NCBI RefSeq assembly: GCF_001303895.1
Contig: NZ_LJSD01000011.1
Span: forward strand, 62,001 to 126,000
DNA length: 64,000 nt
Reading direction: 5' to 3'
Source of the DNA: Mesorhizobium sp. 1M-11
Lineage (GTDB): Bacteria > Pseudomonadota > Alphaproteobacteria > Rhizobiales > Rhizobiaceae
Position numbers and translations under genes: made by a program. Every line of letters starts with the position of its first letter. The first letter of the stretch is position 1. Shown one piece after another: positions 1-9,116 of this stretch. The notes beneath the pieces are model-generated. The model searched no databases. It worked only from the letters and a program-made list of their open reading frames with translations, and was not told where the DNA came from.

Positions 1-1192
1 TGCCACCACCGGCGGCGCTGGTTTGCGTAATGTGCAGCCCTTCTTCGCCGAACTTTCCACCGGCGGCCTTGCCATCGCCCACAACGGCAACATCACCAAC
101 GCGCTGACCGTGCAGCGCACCTTGCAGAAGCAGGGTTCGATCTTTTCCTCGACCTCCGATACCGAGACGATCCTGCATCTCGTCGCCACTTCCAAGGAAC
201 GCGACATCAATTCGCGCTTCATCGAGGCCATCCGCCAACTGGAGGGCGCCTTCTCGCTGGTGGCGCTGACTTCGAAGAAGTTGATCGGCGTGCGCGACCC
301 GCTGGGCATCCGCCCGCTGGTGTTGGGCGATCTCGACGGTGCCTGGATCCTGGCTTCCGAGACCTGCGCCCTCGACATCATCGGCGCCCGCTTCGTCCGC
401 GATATCAAGCCCGGCGAGATGGTCGTGATCACCACCAAGGGGATCGAGAGCCATTTCCCGTTCGAGCCGCAGAAGACCCGCTTCTGCATCTTCGAATATG
501 TCTATTTTGCCCGCCCGGACTCCTCGGTCGAAGGCCGCAATGTCTATGATGTGAGAAAACGTATCGGCGCCGAGCTTGCCCGGGAAAATCCAGTAGGAGC
601 CGACATCGTCGTGCCGGTGCCGGATTCCGGGACGCCAGCAGCGATCGGCTTTTCCCAGGAAGCCGGTATTCCGTTCGAACTTGGCATCATCCGCAATCAT
701 TATGTCGGCCGCACCTTCATTTCGCCGGGCGATTCCATTCGCCACATGGGCGTCAAGCTGAAGCACAACGCCAACCGCCGCATGATCGAGGGCAAGCGCG
801 TGGTGCTGGTCGACGATTCGATCGTACGCGGTACCACTTCGCAGAAGATCGTGCAGATGGTGCGGGATGCCGGCGCCAAGGAAGTGCACATGCGCATCGC
901 TTCGCCACCGACGCGTGCGTCCTGTTTCTACGGCGTCGATACCCCGGAAAAGTCGAAGCTGCTCGCTTCCCGCATGTCGGTCGAGGAGATGGCGGAATTC
1001 ATCCGCGTCGACACGCTCGGCTTCCTCACCATCGAGGGACTCTACCGCGCCGTCGGCGAGGCCACCCGCAATGACGAGCAGCCGCAGTTCTGCGATGCCT
1101 GTTTCACCGGGCAATATCCGACACGCCTGCTCGACCATGAAGGCGCCGACAATGTGCGCACGTTGTCGCTGCTGGCGAGCGGCGGACAGTAA
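1..1192 (+). CDS. purF: Amidophosphoribosyltransferase (3' part)
   Basis: Most of glutamine PRPP amidotransferase, the cytosolic enzyme that makes 5-phosphoribosylamine at the first committed step of purine synthesis. The frame is open from base 2, so the true start and the N-terminal catalytic Cys lie outside the window; the TTG at 23 is internal. Visible are the glutaminase segment AHNGNITNA, the PRPP-binding loop VVLVDDSIVRGTT at about 800-840, and Cys residues in FCIFEYVYF, SCFYG and CDAC that match the [4Fe-4S] ligands of the B. subtilis-type enzyme. It ends at TAA 1190-1192, convergent with the DoxX gene. Confidence 0.97.
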   Translation, partial: ATTGGAGLRNVQPFFAELSTGGLAIAHNGNITNALTVQRTLQKQGSIFSSTSDTETILHLVATSKERDINSRFIEAIRQLEGAFSLVALTSKKLIGVRDPLGIRPLVLGDLDGAWILASETCALDIIGARFVRDIKPGEMVVITTKGIESHFPFEPQKTRFCIFEYVYFARPDSSVEGRNVYDVRKRIGAELARENPVGADIVVPVPDSGTPAAIGFSQEAGIPFELGIIRNHYVGRTFISPGDSIRHMGVKLKHNANRRMIEGKRVVLVDDSIVRGTTSQKIVQMVRDAGAKEVHMRIASPPTRASCFYGVDTPEKSKLLASRMSVEEMAEFIRVDTLGFLTIEGLYRAVGEATRNDEQPQFCDACFTGQYPTRLLDHEGADNVRTLSLLASGGQ

Positions 1193-1204
1193 ACCGGACA
1201 CCCT

Positions 1205-1228
1205 GCTTCCGCGTCAGCCCGCGGAAGC
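1205..1228. terminator. Hairpin between convergent purF and doxX-like gene
   Basis: A perfect 9-bp inverted repeat GCTTCCGCG / CGCGGAAGC with a 6-nt loop lies between two convergent genes and overlaps the stop of the DoxX gene. No strong T-run follows on either strand, so a terminator role is only suggested by position. Confidence 0.3.
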
Positions 1229-1636
1229 AATCCGATCTTTCCACAAAAGCCCAACCTGCGCTGCCAATCGCTCGCCCGGTCCATGGACCGCGGCGAACAG
1301 AAGCCCGGCGAAGAAGGTGAAATGGTCGACGAAGAAGCCGAACTCGGCTTGGTTGGCCTGCCAGCGCGACGGGCCATGGAAAGAGATGGCCAGGAAGATC
1401 ACGTAGGCAGCCGCCAGCAGGGCTGCCTCGGAAAAGAAGGCGCCGGTCAGAAAGGCCAGCACCAGGCCGACTTCGAAGATAGCGGCCAACCAGGCCAGAA
1501 GCAGTGGAACCGGAAAACCCGCGGCCGCGATATAAGCAGCCGTATCGGCCATTCCCGCAAACTTGAAGGTTGCAGCCATGGCAAAGGCACCGGCGAAGAT
1601 CAGTCTTGCGACGAGAATTGCGACAGTTCGACCCAT
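1214..1636 (-). CDS. DoxX family membrane protein
   Basis: Small integral inner-membrane protein of 140 residues with four hydrophobic segments (about 5-27, 40-62, 68-86 and 98-118), the size and layout of the DoxX/DoxD-like family. Members are linked to thiol and oxidative-stress physiology, but no specific substrate can be read from this sequence. The ATG at 1636 follows a strong ribosome-binding site (AAAGGAGGG), which fixes the start. It is convergent with purF and divergent from the SDR gene, so it is probably monocistronic. Function is inferred from family only. Confidence 0.8.
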   Translation of the reverse strand: MGRTVAILVARLIFAGAFAMAATFKFAGMADTAAYIAAAGFPVPLLLAWLAAIFEVGLVLAFLTGAFFSEAALLAAAYVIFLAISFHGPSRWQANQAEFGFFVDHFTFFAGLLFAAVHGPGERLAAQVGLLWKDRIASAG

Positions 1637-1823
1637 TGTTCCCTCCTTTGGATCCGGGTTTCATTCCCAAGGACGGTAGAGCAACGGCTTTCCCGACATC
1701 GTCATCCAAAACTCCTGCGACCATTCGTCGAAGCGACCGCCCGCAACGGCCTGCGGGGTTTCGTTCGCGCGGATTTCGTCCTATCTGGTCGCGCTGACCG
1801 TTTTCGTCATATTGGATGACCGC

Positions 1824-2585
1824 ATGACCGCTACTCCAGACCTCACCGGCCGCCTCGCAGTCGTCACCGGCGCTTCGCGCGGCATCGGCTATTTCATCGC
1901 CAAGCAGATGGCGGCTGCTGGTGCCCATGTCATCGCCGTGGCGCGCACCGTTGGCGGACTTGAGGAACTGGATGACGAGATCAAGGCGGAGCACACCAGG
2001 ACTGGCAAGGGCGAAGCGACGCTGGTGCCGCTCGATCTCGCCGACATGGCCGGCATCGACCGGCTGGGCGGCGCGATCCATGAACGCTGGGGCAAGCTTG
2101 ATATCCTGGTCGCCAATGCCGGCATTCTCGGCGTGATTGCTCCGATCGGCCATGTCGAGGCCAAGACCTTCGAGAAGGTGATCAACGTCAATGTCACCTC
2201 GACATGGCGCCTGATCCGCTCGGTTGACCCGTTGCTCAGGCTTTCCGATGCCGGCCGGGTCATCCTGCTCTCCTCCGGGGCAGCACACTCGGCACGTGCC
2301 TTCTGGGGCCCCTACGCCGCGTCCAAAGCTGCGGTTGAAGCAATGGGCCGTTCCTGGGCGGATGAGACCCGCAATTCACCGCTGCGCGTCAACATCGTCG
2401 ATCCAGGTGCGACCCGCACCGCCATGCGCGCGCAGGCCGTGCCCGGCGAAAACCCCGATACGTTGCCCCACCCTTCCGAGATCGCGGCGCGTATCGTGCC
2501 GCTGGCCAGCCCGTCGATCACCGAAACCGGCATGATCTTCCAGGCCAAGCCCAACCGCTGGGTGTCGTACCAGATGCCGGTCTGA
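1824..2585 (+). CDS. SDR family NAD(P)-dependent oxidoreductase
   Basis: Classical short-chain dehydrogenase/reductase of 253 residues with the cofactor motif TGASRGIG near the N-terminus, the NAG motif (VANAGILG), an active-site Ser in LLSSGAAHS and YAASK carrying the catalytic Tyr and Lys. Substrate is not predictable. The frame continues upstream to a TTG at 1812, but the ATG at 1824 with GGA nine bases upstream gives the usual SDR N-terminus and is preferred. The C-terminal stretch VSYQMPV is typical of a rhizobial subgroup often found near purF (remembered context, not searched). Confidence 0.9.
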   Translation: MTATPDLTGRLAVVTGASRGIGYFIAKQMAAAGAHVIAVARTVGGLEELDDEIKAEHTRTGKGEATLVPLDLADMAGIDRLGGAIHERWGKLDILVANAGILGVIAPIGHVEAKTFEKVINVNVTSTWRLIRSVDPLLRLSDAGRVILLSSGAAHSARAFWGPYAASKAAVEAMGRSWADETRNSPLRVNIVDPGATRTAMRAQAVPGENPDTLPHPSEIAARIVPLASPSITETGMIFQAKPNRWVSYQMPV

Positions 2586-2669
2586 GGCCAAACAAAGCCA
2601 CGGTTGCGGGATGAATCCTTTCGCCGGTATCGTTGCTCTCGGTGAGGGCGTCCAACCGGGAGGAATATC

Positions 2670-3299
2670 ATGCGCAAACTGCTTTTCTTGTCCATGACCG
2701 CAGCCCTGCTCGCTGCAGGGACGGCCTACGCACAAGACAAGACGATGAGTTTCTTCGTCACCAGCGTCGGTTCCGGCAAGGGCGCCGATCTCGGCGGGCT
2801 GGCCGGCGCGGACGCCCATTGCGGCAAACTGGCCGAGGCGGCGGGCGTGATCGGCAAGACCTGGCATGCCTATCTGTCGACCAAGGATACCGACGCGCGC
2901 GACCGTATCGGCAAGGGCCCTTGGGTCAACGCCAAGGGCGAGAAGATCGCCGATGATGTCGCGTCCCTGCATGGCGACAAGAACAATCTCACCAAGCAGA
3001 CGGCGCTCAACGAGAAGGGCGAGGTCATCAACGGACGCGGCGACAAGCCGAACCGCCACGATATCCTGACCGGCTCGAACCCGGACGGCACCAAGGCTGC
3101 CGACAAGACCTGCGGCGACTGGACACTGAGCGGCGCGGATGGCGTTGCCCTCATGGGCCATTCCGACCGCACCGGTCTGGATGATTCGGCGGCGGCCAAA
3201 TCATGGAACTCATCCCACGGCTCGCGTGGCGGCTGCAGCCAGGATGCGCTCAAAGGCACTGGCGGCGACGGCCTGTTTTATTGTTTCGCAGCCGAATGA
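2670..3299 (+). CDS. Secreted lectin-like protein
   Basis: Exported protein of 209 residues. A signal peptide is clear (Lys/Arg, hydrophobic core, cleavage after AYA at about residue 21). The mature part begins MSFFVTSVGSGKGADLGGLAGADAHC and carries several Cys (HCGKL, KTCGDW, GGCSQD, FYCFAAE), the pattern of C-type-lectin or endostatin-like domains annotated as lectin in rhizobia. It probably works in the periplasm or outside the cell; the ligand is unknown. A strong ribosome-binding site (GGGAGGA) precedes ATG 2670. It stands alone, with a hairpin downstream. Confidence 0.75.
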   Translation: MRKLLFLSMTAALLAAGTAYAQDKTMSFFVTSVGSGKGADLGGLAGADAHCGKLAEAAGVIGKTWHAYLSTKDTDARDRIGKGPWVNAKGEKIADDVASLHGDKNNLTKQTALNEKGEVINGRGDKPNRHDILTGSNPDGTKAADKTCGDWTLSGADGVALMGHSDRTGLDDSAAAKSWNSSHGSRGGCSQDALKGTGGDGLFYCFAAE

Positions 3300-3320
3300 G
3301 AGAATCCGCGGCAACGGTCG

Positions 3321-3343
3321 GGATCCAAGCCACACTTGGATCC
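3321..3343. repeat. Perfect hairpin downstream of the lectin-like gene
   Basis: GGATCCAAG, a 5-nt spacer, then CTTGGATCC: a perfect 9-bp stem 22 bases after the stop codon at 3299. It lacks a T-run, so it may be an mRNA 3'-end stabiliser or a weak terminator. A second imperfect stem (CCCCGAA / TTCGGGG) follows at 3381-3407. Confidence 0.4.
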
Positions 3344-3497
3344 AAGTTCGGTTGCTGTCTTCACTTTTGAAGGCAGTCGGCCCCGAAGGTTGATTCAGCT
3401 TTCGGGGCTATGTGTCATGGGCACGCTTTCGCGTGCAGCCAAGACTTGCTAGGTTCCGCCAACTCATTCATTCCCAATCCCAAAGTGAGGACTTTCC

Positions 3498-3749
3498 ATG
3501 TCATCGACCGTTGCCCTGGTCTGGTATCTCGTCGTTGCCGGCCCGCAAGGCGGCATGGTTGTGCTGCCCAGCACCTTCGACAATCGCGAGCAGTGCGCGG
3601 CGGCTATCACCGAATTCCAGAAGCAGCAGCCTGCGCCAACCGGCTGGACAGTCCAGTGCGTGCCGAGCGCCTCGCCTTATGCCGATATGGGTGACGACGA
3701 GCCTGGTGCCGAGCAGCAGCAACAGCAGCCAGCCGCACCCGCTCAGTAA
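3498..3749 (+). CDS. Small hypothetical protein with Gln/Pro tail
   Basis: 83-residue protein I cannot assign to a family. The N-terminal 14 residues are hydrophobic (VALVWYLVVAG) but lack a classical charged signal start. Two Cys (33 and 54) bracket a possible small domain, and the last 15 residues are rich in Gln, Pro and Ala. GAGGA lies seven bases before ATG 3498, a good ribosome-binding site, and codon use resembles neighbouring genes, which supports a real gene. It sits between a hairpin at 3381-3407 and the EamA gene. Confidence 0.6.
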   Translation: MSSTVALVWYLVVAGPQGGMVVLPSTFDNREQCAAAITEFQKQQPAPTGWTVQCVPSASPYADMGDDEPGAEQQQQQPAAPAQ

Positions 3750-3900
3750 AACCCCGCGCTGCGGCGCAAAACTGCGCCAACGCAAGCATTTGTCTGGCTC
3801 AGCAGCGCCAAGGCAGCCTCTCGTGTAACCTGACGGTTGCGGAGGGGCCTGAAACAGTGACGATTCGGGTTCGGCCGTGCATTCCATAGCCGAGCCCAAA

Positions 3901-4791
3901 ATGACAGACGTCGTTCTCTCCGATACGCGCGAAAAAGTGCTGGCGGGCATCCTACTGACCAGCCTGGCTTATCTGCTGTTTTCGCTGCAGGACGCGTCGA
4001 TCAAACTGCTGGTGACGACTGCCACGGTCTGGCAGATCCTGTTCATCCGCAGTGCCACGATCCTCGTCGGCTGCCTTGCTATCGGTGGCCGTCAACTGAT
4101 CGCCGATTCAGCGCGCTCACCGATCCTCAAATCCATGCTGCTGCGCAGCTTCCTCATCCTGGCGGCATGGCTTTGCTACTATACAGCCGCGAAAGACCTG
4201 CAGCTCGCTGAACTCACCACCATCTATTTCGCTGCACCGATCATCGTGACAGCGCTTTCGATCGTGATCCTGGGAGAAAAAGTCCCGCTGCTGCGTTGGG
4301 CTGCCGTCCTGATGGGATTCGGCGGTGTCTTCGTTGCCTGTGATCCCGCCAGCCTCGGCTTCTCGCTACCCGTTTTGCTGGTCTTGGCGGCGGCATGCTT
4401 CTGGGGTCTGTCCATCGTGCTCCTCAGCAAGGTCGCCTCGCAGGAGCGCACCACCGTGCAGCTCGTTCTCAACAACGGGTTCTTCCTGGCGATAGCCGGA
4501 ATTCCATTGTTTTGGACCTGGCAGACACCGGGCTGGCAGGAGCTTCTGCTGATGATCGCCGTCGGCGCCCTCGGCGGGCTCGGTCAGTACTTCCTGTTCG
4601 AGGGCATGAAGCGAGCGCCGATCTCCATCATCGCCCCGTTCGAATACACCGCCTTGCTCTGGGCCTTCGCGCTTGGGTTCCTGATCTGGGGCGACGTGCC
4701 GCGTGACGCCGTGTTTGTCGGAGCAGCTATCATCGTGCTTGCCGGTCTTGTCATCGTCGCCAGCGAGCGCTTCCGCAAACCCGCAGCCTGA
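3901..4791 (+). CDS. EamA/DMT family transporter, copy 1
   Basis: Inner-membrane protein of 296 residues with ten hydrophobic segments in two five-helix EamA repeats, the layout of the drug/metabolite transporter superfamily. The substrate is unknown; relatives export amino acids, nucleosides or other metabolites. The frame is open to a GTG at 3877, but ATG 3901 puts the usual short cytosolic N-terminus before helix 1 and is preferred, with modest confidence because the ribosome-binding site (GAG) is weak. A second EamA gene follows 66 bases downstream on the same strand, so the two may be co-transcribed. Confidence 0.85.
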   Translation: MTDVVLSDTREKVLAGILLTSLAYLLFSLQDASIKLLVTTATVWQILFIRSATILVGCLAIGGRQLIADSARSPILKSMLLRSFLILAAWLCYYTAAKDLQLAELTTIYFAAPIIVTALSIVILGEKVPLLRWAAVLMGFGGVFVACDPASLGFSLPVLLVLAAACFWGLSIVLLSKVASQERTTVQLVLNNGFFLAIAGIPLFWTWQTPGWQELLLMIAVGALGGLGQYFLFEGMKRAPISIIAPFEYTALLWAFALGFLIWGDVPRDAVFVGAAIIVLAGLVIVASERFRKPAA

Positions 4792-4857
4792 GACTGCCGA
4801 TTCCTGTCAGAGTGTTGTCAGGAGCCTAGCGCTATTGTGATCTCGCGGGAGGGACCT

Positions 4858-5766
4858 ATGGCGCATACCAATGAAGCCGAAAGAAACAGGGCATTGGGCA
4901 TACTGCTGGTGTCCGCCTCGGCAGTCGTGTTCGGCCTCACCGGCGCACTCACCAAATCGATTTCGGCCGATGCATTGACCGTAACCTGCTGGCGCGGACT
5001 GGTCGGCTTCTTATTGATTGGCGCCTATGTGTGCTGGCGACCAGCCAGGATCGGCCAGCGCCCCAATCTACGGCTTGGCTGGCGCGGCTGGCTGCTGGCC
5101 GTTGAAGGCGCCGCCGCCAGCATCGCCTTCATCGCGGCTTTCAAATTCACCTATGTCGCCAATGTGGCGGTGATCTATGCGACGGCCCCTTTCGTGACCG
5201 CTCTGCTCGCCTGGGCCCTGGTGCGCGAGCTGTTCCGATTGCCCACGGCGGCTGCCGCTATCCTTTCGCTCGTTGGCGTTGCCACTATGGTGCATTCCGG
5301 CCTCGGTTCCGGCAATCTGTTCGGCGATGGGCTGGCGCTGTTGATGACGATCGGCAGTGCACTCTACATTATCATGGTCCGCGCTTTCCGCGACACACCG
5401 GTGGTATGGGCCGGAGCGATCTCATCACTGCTTTTGTTCATCTTCGGGTGGTTCGTCAGCGACCCGCTGGCGATCACCGGTCAGGATGCCGTTCTCCTTG
5501 CCGTTTTCGGCACCTCATTCGCCCTCGCCTCGGTGCTGTGGACAGAAGGCAGCCGGCTGATTCCTGCCCCGGAATCAGCGCTGCTTGGTGCTACCGAAAT
5601 TCCAGCCGCTGTGCTGTTCGCATGGCTTTTCCTGGCAGAAGCACCGCCGGCCGCCAGCTTGCTTGGCGGTGCCGTGGTGCTCACGGCAGTGCTCTCGCAT
5701 GGCCTGAACGACTGGCTCACCACCCGGCGCAAGACGGAAATTTCCACAGCTCAGGCGGCAAAATAA
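4858..5766 (+). CDS. EamA/DMT family transporter, copy 2
   Basis: A 302-residue DMT transporter with ten hydrophobic segments and two EamA domains. It is a diverged paralogue of the preceding gene rather than a recent duplicate; the two proteins share fold and length but little identity by eye. A strong ribosome-binding site (GGGAGGG) lies six bases before ATG 4858, which is preferred to the in-frame GTG at 4837. Substrate unknown. A rho-independent terminator about 90 bases after the stop closes this transcription unit. Confidence 0.86.
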   Translation: MAHTNEAERNRALGILLVSASAVVFGLTGALTKSISADALTVTCWRGLVGFLLIGAYVCWRPARIGQRPNLRLGWRGWLLAVEGAAASIAFIAAFKFTYVANVAVIYATAPFVTALLAWALVRELFRLPTAAAAILSLVGVATMVHSGLGSGNLFGDGLALLMTIGSALYIIMVRAFRDTPVVWAGAISSLLLFIFGWFVSDPLAITGQDAVLLAVFGTSFALASVLWTEGSRLIPAPESALLGATEIPAAVLFAWLFLAEAPPAASLLGGAVVLTAVLSHGLNDWLTTRRKTEISTAQAAK

Positions 5767-5855
5767 TCACGCTGTCATGGAACCATCATAGAGCCCAAGC
5801 ATTATTTGGGTGCGGGCCATGCTCTAGTCCCCCAACCCCTCGGCCCGTCCCCTCC

Positions 5856-5884
5856 AGCCGACCTCCAGGTCGGCTTTTTCTTGC
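5856..5884 (+). terminator. Rho-independent terminator after the EamA pair
   Basis: Perfect 9-bp stem AGCCGACCT / AGGTCGGCT with a minimal loop, followed directly by a T-rich run (TTTTTCTTG). It is oriented to stop plus-strand transcription from the two EamA genes and lies 140 bases before the next start. Confidence 0.85.
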
Positions 5885-6025
5885 TCCGTGTCATCTGCTG
5901 TGCCTCATTGACCTTGGCAGGACTTCCGCTAGGTTCTGCCCGGTGTGATCGGCAAGCTTCGACACATGGCACGGAGCGTCCATGCGGGCGTGCGACACCC
6001 TGAATAGCATTGGGAGTGACGCGGT

Positions 6026-8242
6026 ATGATCCTCGGCGTTGGCTTGTTCGCCGCTGTTGCGATTGCCTGGCTGTTGATTGCAGCCATCGAGAAATTTCGC
6101 CTCGGCCTCAGCTTCGCACAGGCGTTTCTCTACACGCCTTTCAAGCTCGCCTACCGCGTGGCCGATCATAAGCTCAAGATCGCCCGCGGCGCCGAGGCGC
6201 CGGTCATTTACGCGATCGTCCACCAATCGAAGCTCGACCCGGCACTGATGCTGTCGTTGCTGCCGGAAGACACGCTGCATATTCTCGATGAAGCCTCCGC
6301 ACGTTCATTCTGGCTGGAACCCTGGCGAGAACTGGCCCGCACCATCGCCTTCAACGCCGAACACGTTTTCGTCAGCCGACGGCTGGTGCGTGTCCTGAAG
6401 GGGCGCGGGCGCCTCGCCGTCTATTTCCCGGACGCCATAGAACCGGAGGTGAAATCCTTCCGGCTGTACCGCGCGGTCTCCCGTATCGCCTTGCAGGCGG
6501 ATGCCCGCATCGTGCCGATCTTCGTCGGCGGCGCGCGCTGGCTGCCGACGTCGCTGACGCCAGCGGATCAAGCGCCGCGCAAGCTGCTTCCAAAGCTTTC
6601 GGTCAGCGTACTGCCCCCACTGACGCTCGATGAACTGGCCGCACGCGATGGGGAGCCCGCCAGAAATCGTGGCAATGCGCTGTTCGACTACGCCGCGGAG
6701 GCGCGTTTCGGCGCCACCGACCTCAGCCGCAGCCTGTTCCAGTCGATCCGCGATGCTTCCGACCGCTTCGGCGCTTCGCATCCGATCGTCGAAGACGTCG
6801 ACGGCGCTCTCGGCTATCGCAACCTTTTCGCCGGCGCACGCGTCCTGGGTCATCGGGTGGAAGCATGCACGGCACCGGGCGAAGCCGTAGGCCTTCTCCT
6901 GCCGAACTCAACCGGCCTGGCGACCGCGCTGCTTGGGCTGTGGTCGGCGAATCGGGTGGCGGCGATGATCAACCACACCGCAGGTCCCGCCAATGTGACC
7001 TCCGGCGTGCGAACCGCAGTGATCCGCACGGTGATCTCCTCCCGTGCCTTCGTCGAGAAGGCTGCGTTATCCGATGTCGTCATGGCCGCCGAGGAGGGTG
7101 GAGCGCGACTGCTTTGGCTGGAAGACATCCAGGAAAACACCTCGGCATTCGAGAAACTGGCTGCCGGCTTGTTCTGGCGCCGGCCATTGCAGGCCCAGGA
7201 TGCGGACAAACCGGCCGTCATCCTCTTCACTTCCGGATCAGAGGGCACTCCGAAGGCCGCGGTGCTCTCCAACCGCAATCTGCTGGCCAACGCCATGCAG
7301 GCGGAGGCACGCATCACGATTTCGCCGAAGGACACACTCTTCAACGTGCTGCCGGCATTCCATTCCTTCGGCCTGACCGGCGGCACCATCCTGCCGCTGC
7401 TGACCGGGGTGAAGGCGTTTCTCTATCCCTCGCCACTGCACTACAAGCTCATTCCCGAAATGGCCCGCAAGGCGCGACCGAGCATCATGTTCGGTACAGA
7501 TACCTTCCTGGCCAACTATGCGCGCAACGCCAGCGAAGGTGATTTTTCGAGCCTGCGCTTCATCGTGGCGGGTGCGGAACCGGTGAAGCCGGAAACACGA
7601 CGCATCTACCGCGAGCGCTTCCAGGCCGAAATCATCGAGGGTTTCGGGCTGACGGAAGCTGCGCCCGTGGTGGCGGTCAATACCGCCATTCACAATCGCG
7701 AAGGCACCGTTGGCAGGTTGCTGCCCGCGATCCGCATGCGGCTCGAACCTGTCGAAGGCACCAAGGATGGCGGCAGGCTCTGGCTGGACGGCCCCAATAT
7801 GATGATGGGCTACATGACCGAGGACCGGCCGGGTGAGTTGCGGCCGCTCGAAGGCTGGCACGATACCGGTGACATCGTATCCGTCGACCGCGATGGTTTC
7901 ATCGCAATTCGGGGCCGCGCCAAGCGCTTCGCCAAGATCGCCGGAGAGATGGTGTCGCTCGGCGCGATCGAAATGCTGGTTCAATCGCTGTGGCCGGAGG
8001 ACCATCATGCCGTGGTGGCCGTCCCCGATAAGCGGCGAGGCGAGCGCGTCGTGCTGGTGACCACGGCCAACAGCGCTGAGCTCGAAGAACTGCGCAAACT
8101 CAACAAGGAAAAAGGCGCCGCCGAGCTGGCGATGCCGCAGGATATCATCAAGGTGGCCGCGCTGCCGGTCCTGGGCTCCGGCAAGACCGACTATGTCGCG
8201 GCGCGAAAGCTGGCAATGGAGCAGTTGGGCCTTGCCGCCTAA
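6026..8242 (+). CDS. Fused acyltransferase / acyl-ACP synthetase (Aas-like)
   Basis: 738-residue two-domain enzyme. Residues ~1-220 are a PlsC-like acyltransferase with an N-terminal membrane segment (residues 2-20) and the HX4D motif HQSKLD (His66, Asp71). Residues ~250-738 are an AMP-forming acyl-activating domain with the P-loop LFTSGSEGTPK near residue 397 and the GFGLTE motif. This is the architecture of Aas, which activates fatty acids and re-acylates lysophospholipids at the inner membrane. The lysophospholipid substrate is inferred from E. coli. GGGAG lies before ATG 6026. Convergent with pssA; possibly functionally linked, as both act on phosphatidylethanolamine metabolism. Confidence 0.88.
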   Translation: MILGVGLFAAVAIAWLLIAAIEKFRLGLSFAQAFLYTPFKLAYRVADHKLKIARGAEAPVIYAIVHQSKLDPALMLSLLPEDTLHILDEASARSFWLEPWRELARTIAFNAEHVFVSRRLVRVLKGRGRLAVYFPDAIEPEVKSFRLYRAVSRIALQADARIVPIFVGGARWLPTSLTPADQAPRKLLPKLSVSVLPPLTLDELAARDGEPARNRGNALFDYAAEARFGATDLSRSLFQSIRDASDRFGASHPIVEDVDGALGYRNLFAGARVLGHRVEACTAPGEAVGLLLPNSTGLATALLGLWSANRVAAMINHTAGPANVTSGVRTAVIRTVISSRAFVEKAALSDVVMAAEEGGARLLWLEDIQENTSAFEKLAAGLFWRRPLQAQDADKPAVILFTSGSEGTPKAAVLSNRNLLANAMQAEARITISPKDTLFNVLPAFHSFGLTGGTILPLLTGVKAFLYPSPLHYKLIPEMARKARPSIMFGTDTFLANYARNASEGDFSSLRFIVAGAEPVKPETRRIYRERFQAEIIEGFGLTEAAPVVAVNTAIHNREGTVGRLLPAIRMRLEPVEGTKDGGRLWLDGPNMMMGYMTEDRPGELRPLEGWHDTGDIVSVDRDGFIAIRGRAKRFAKIAGEMVSLGAIEMLVQSLWPEDHHAVVAVPDKRRGERVVLVTTANSAELEELRKLNKEKGAAELAMPQDIIKVAALPVLGSGKTDYVAARKLAMEQLGLAA

Positions 8243-8272
8243 CTTCGTCAACAGATAGGGACCGCCGAGCGA

Positions 8273-9106
8273 TCAGCCTTCGCCGTCGATCCCCTTGTGA
8301 TCGACATCCGGCGGCAACACCGCTTCGCCTTCCTTCTTGGCACGGCGCGAATAAGCCCGAACGCTGAAGGGCAAGAAGATGAGGTAGGCTGCCACCGAAG
8401 CGGTCAGCGTATGCCATGGGTAGCTGACCAGAAGCAGCACGTAGAGCACAACAGCAAGGATCACAGGCAGCACGCGGTCACCGGGGATCTTGAGGCTCTT
8501 GCCGGAGTAGACAGGCAATCGGCTGACCAGAAGGAAAGCGATCAGCACGGTGAAGGCGACGCCGGCGAATGCGATCGTCCGTGTCGGCTGCATGCCGAGG
8601 AAGGACAGATAAAGCGGCAACAGGACCAGCACGGCGCCCGCCGGCGCCGGCACGCCCACAAAATAGTCGGCCTGCCAACCGGGGCGGTCGGTCTGCTCAT
8701 CGAGCACGTTGAAGCGTGCCAGACGCATGCCGCAGGCAATGGCAAACAGGAGCGCGGCAATCCAACCCGGCGAGCCGGCCCTGTCGAGGAGATAGGCGTA
8801 GAGGACCAGCGCCGGCGCGACGCCAAAATTGACGATGTCGGCCAGCGAATCCATCTGCGCGCCGAATTTCGACGTCGCCTTCAGCAACCGCGCCAGACGG
8901 CCGTCTATGCCGTCGAGGAACGCTGCGATCAGCACCATGACCACCGCCGTCTCGAAGCGGTTCTCGAAGGCGAAGCGGATGCCGGAGAGGCCGGCACAGA
9001 TCGCCAGAACGGTCACAAGGTTCGGCAGAACCATGCGCAGCGGGATCTCGGTGATGCGCGGCCCGCCGTGACCGTGCGCCTCGAATTTCTTGAAGGGAGC
9101 GCCCAT
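8273..9106 (-). CDS. pssA: CDP-diacylglycerol-serine O-phosphatidyltransferase
   Basis: Integral membrane enzyme that makes phosphatidylserine from CDP-diacylglycerol and serine. The CDP-alcohol phosphotransferase signature is present as DGIDGRLARLL followed by GAQMDSLAD, with the spacing D-G-x2-A-R-x8-G-x3-D-x3-D. The rest is a series of hydrophobic helices and a charged C-terminus. ATG 9106 (MGAPFKK) lies 10 bases after the psd stop and gives the usual 277-residue length; the frame continues upstream into psd and a longer start is unlikely. psd and pssA form an operon that converts CDP-diacylglycerol to phosphatidylethanolamine. Confidence 0.95.
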   Translation of the reverse strand: MGAPFKKFEAHGHGGPRITEIPLRMVLPNLVTVLAICAGLSGIRFAFENRFETAVVMVLIAAFLDGIDGRLARLLKATSKFGAQMDSLADIVNFGVAPALVLYAYLLDRAGSPGWIAALLFAIACGMRLARFNVLDEQTDRPGWQADYFVGVPAPAGAVLVLLPLYLSFLGMQPTRTIAFAGVAFTVLIAFLLVSRLPVYSGKSLKIPGDRVLPVILAVVLYVLLLVSYPWHTLTASVAAYLIFLPFSVRAYSRRAKKEGEAVLPPDVDHKGIDGEG

Positions 9107-9116
9107 CGCGCCGTCC

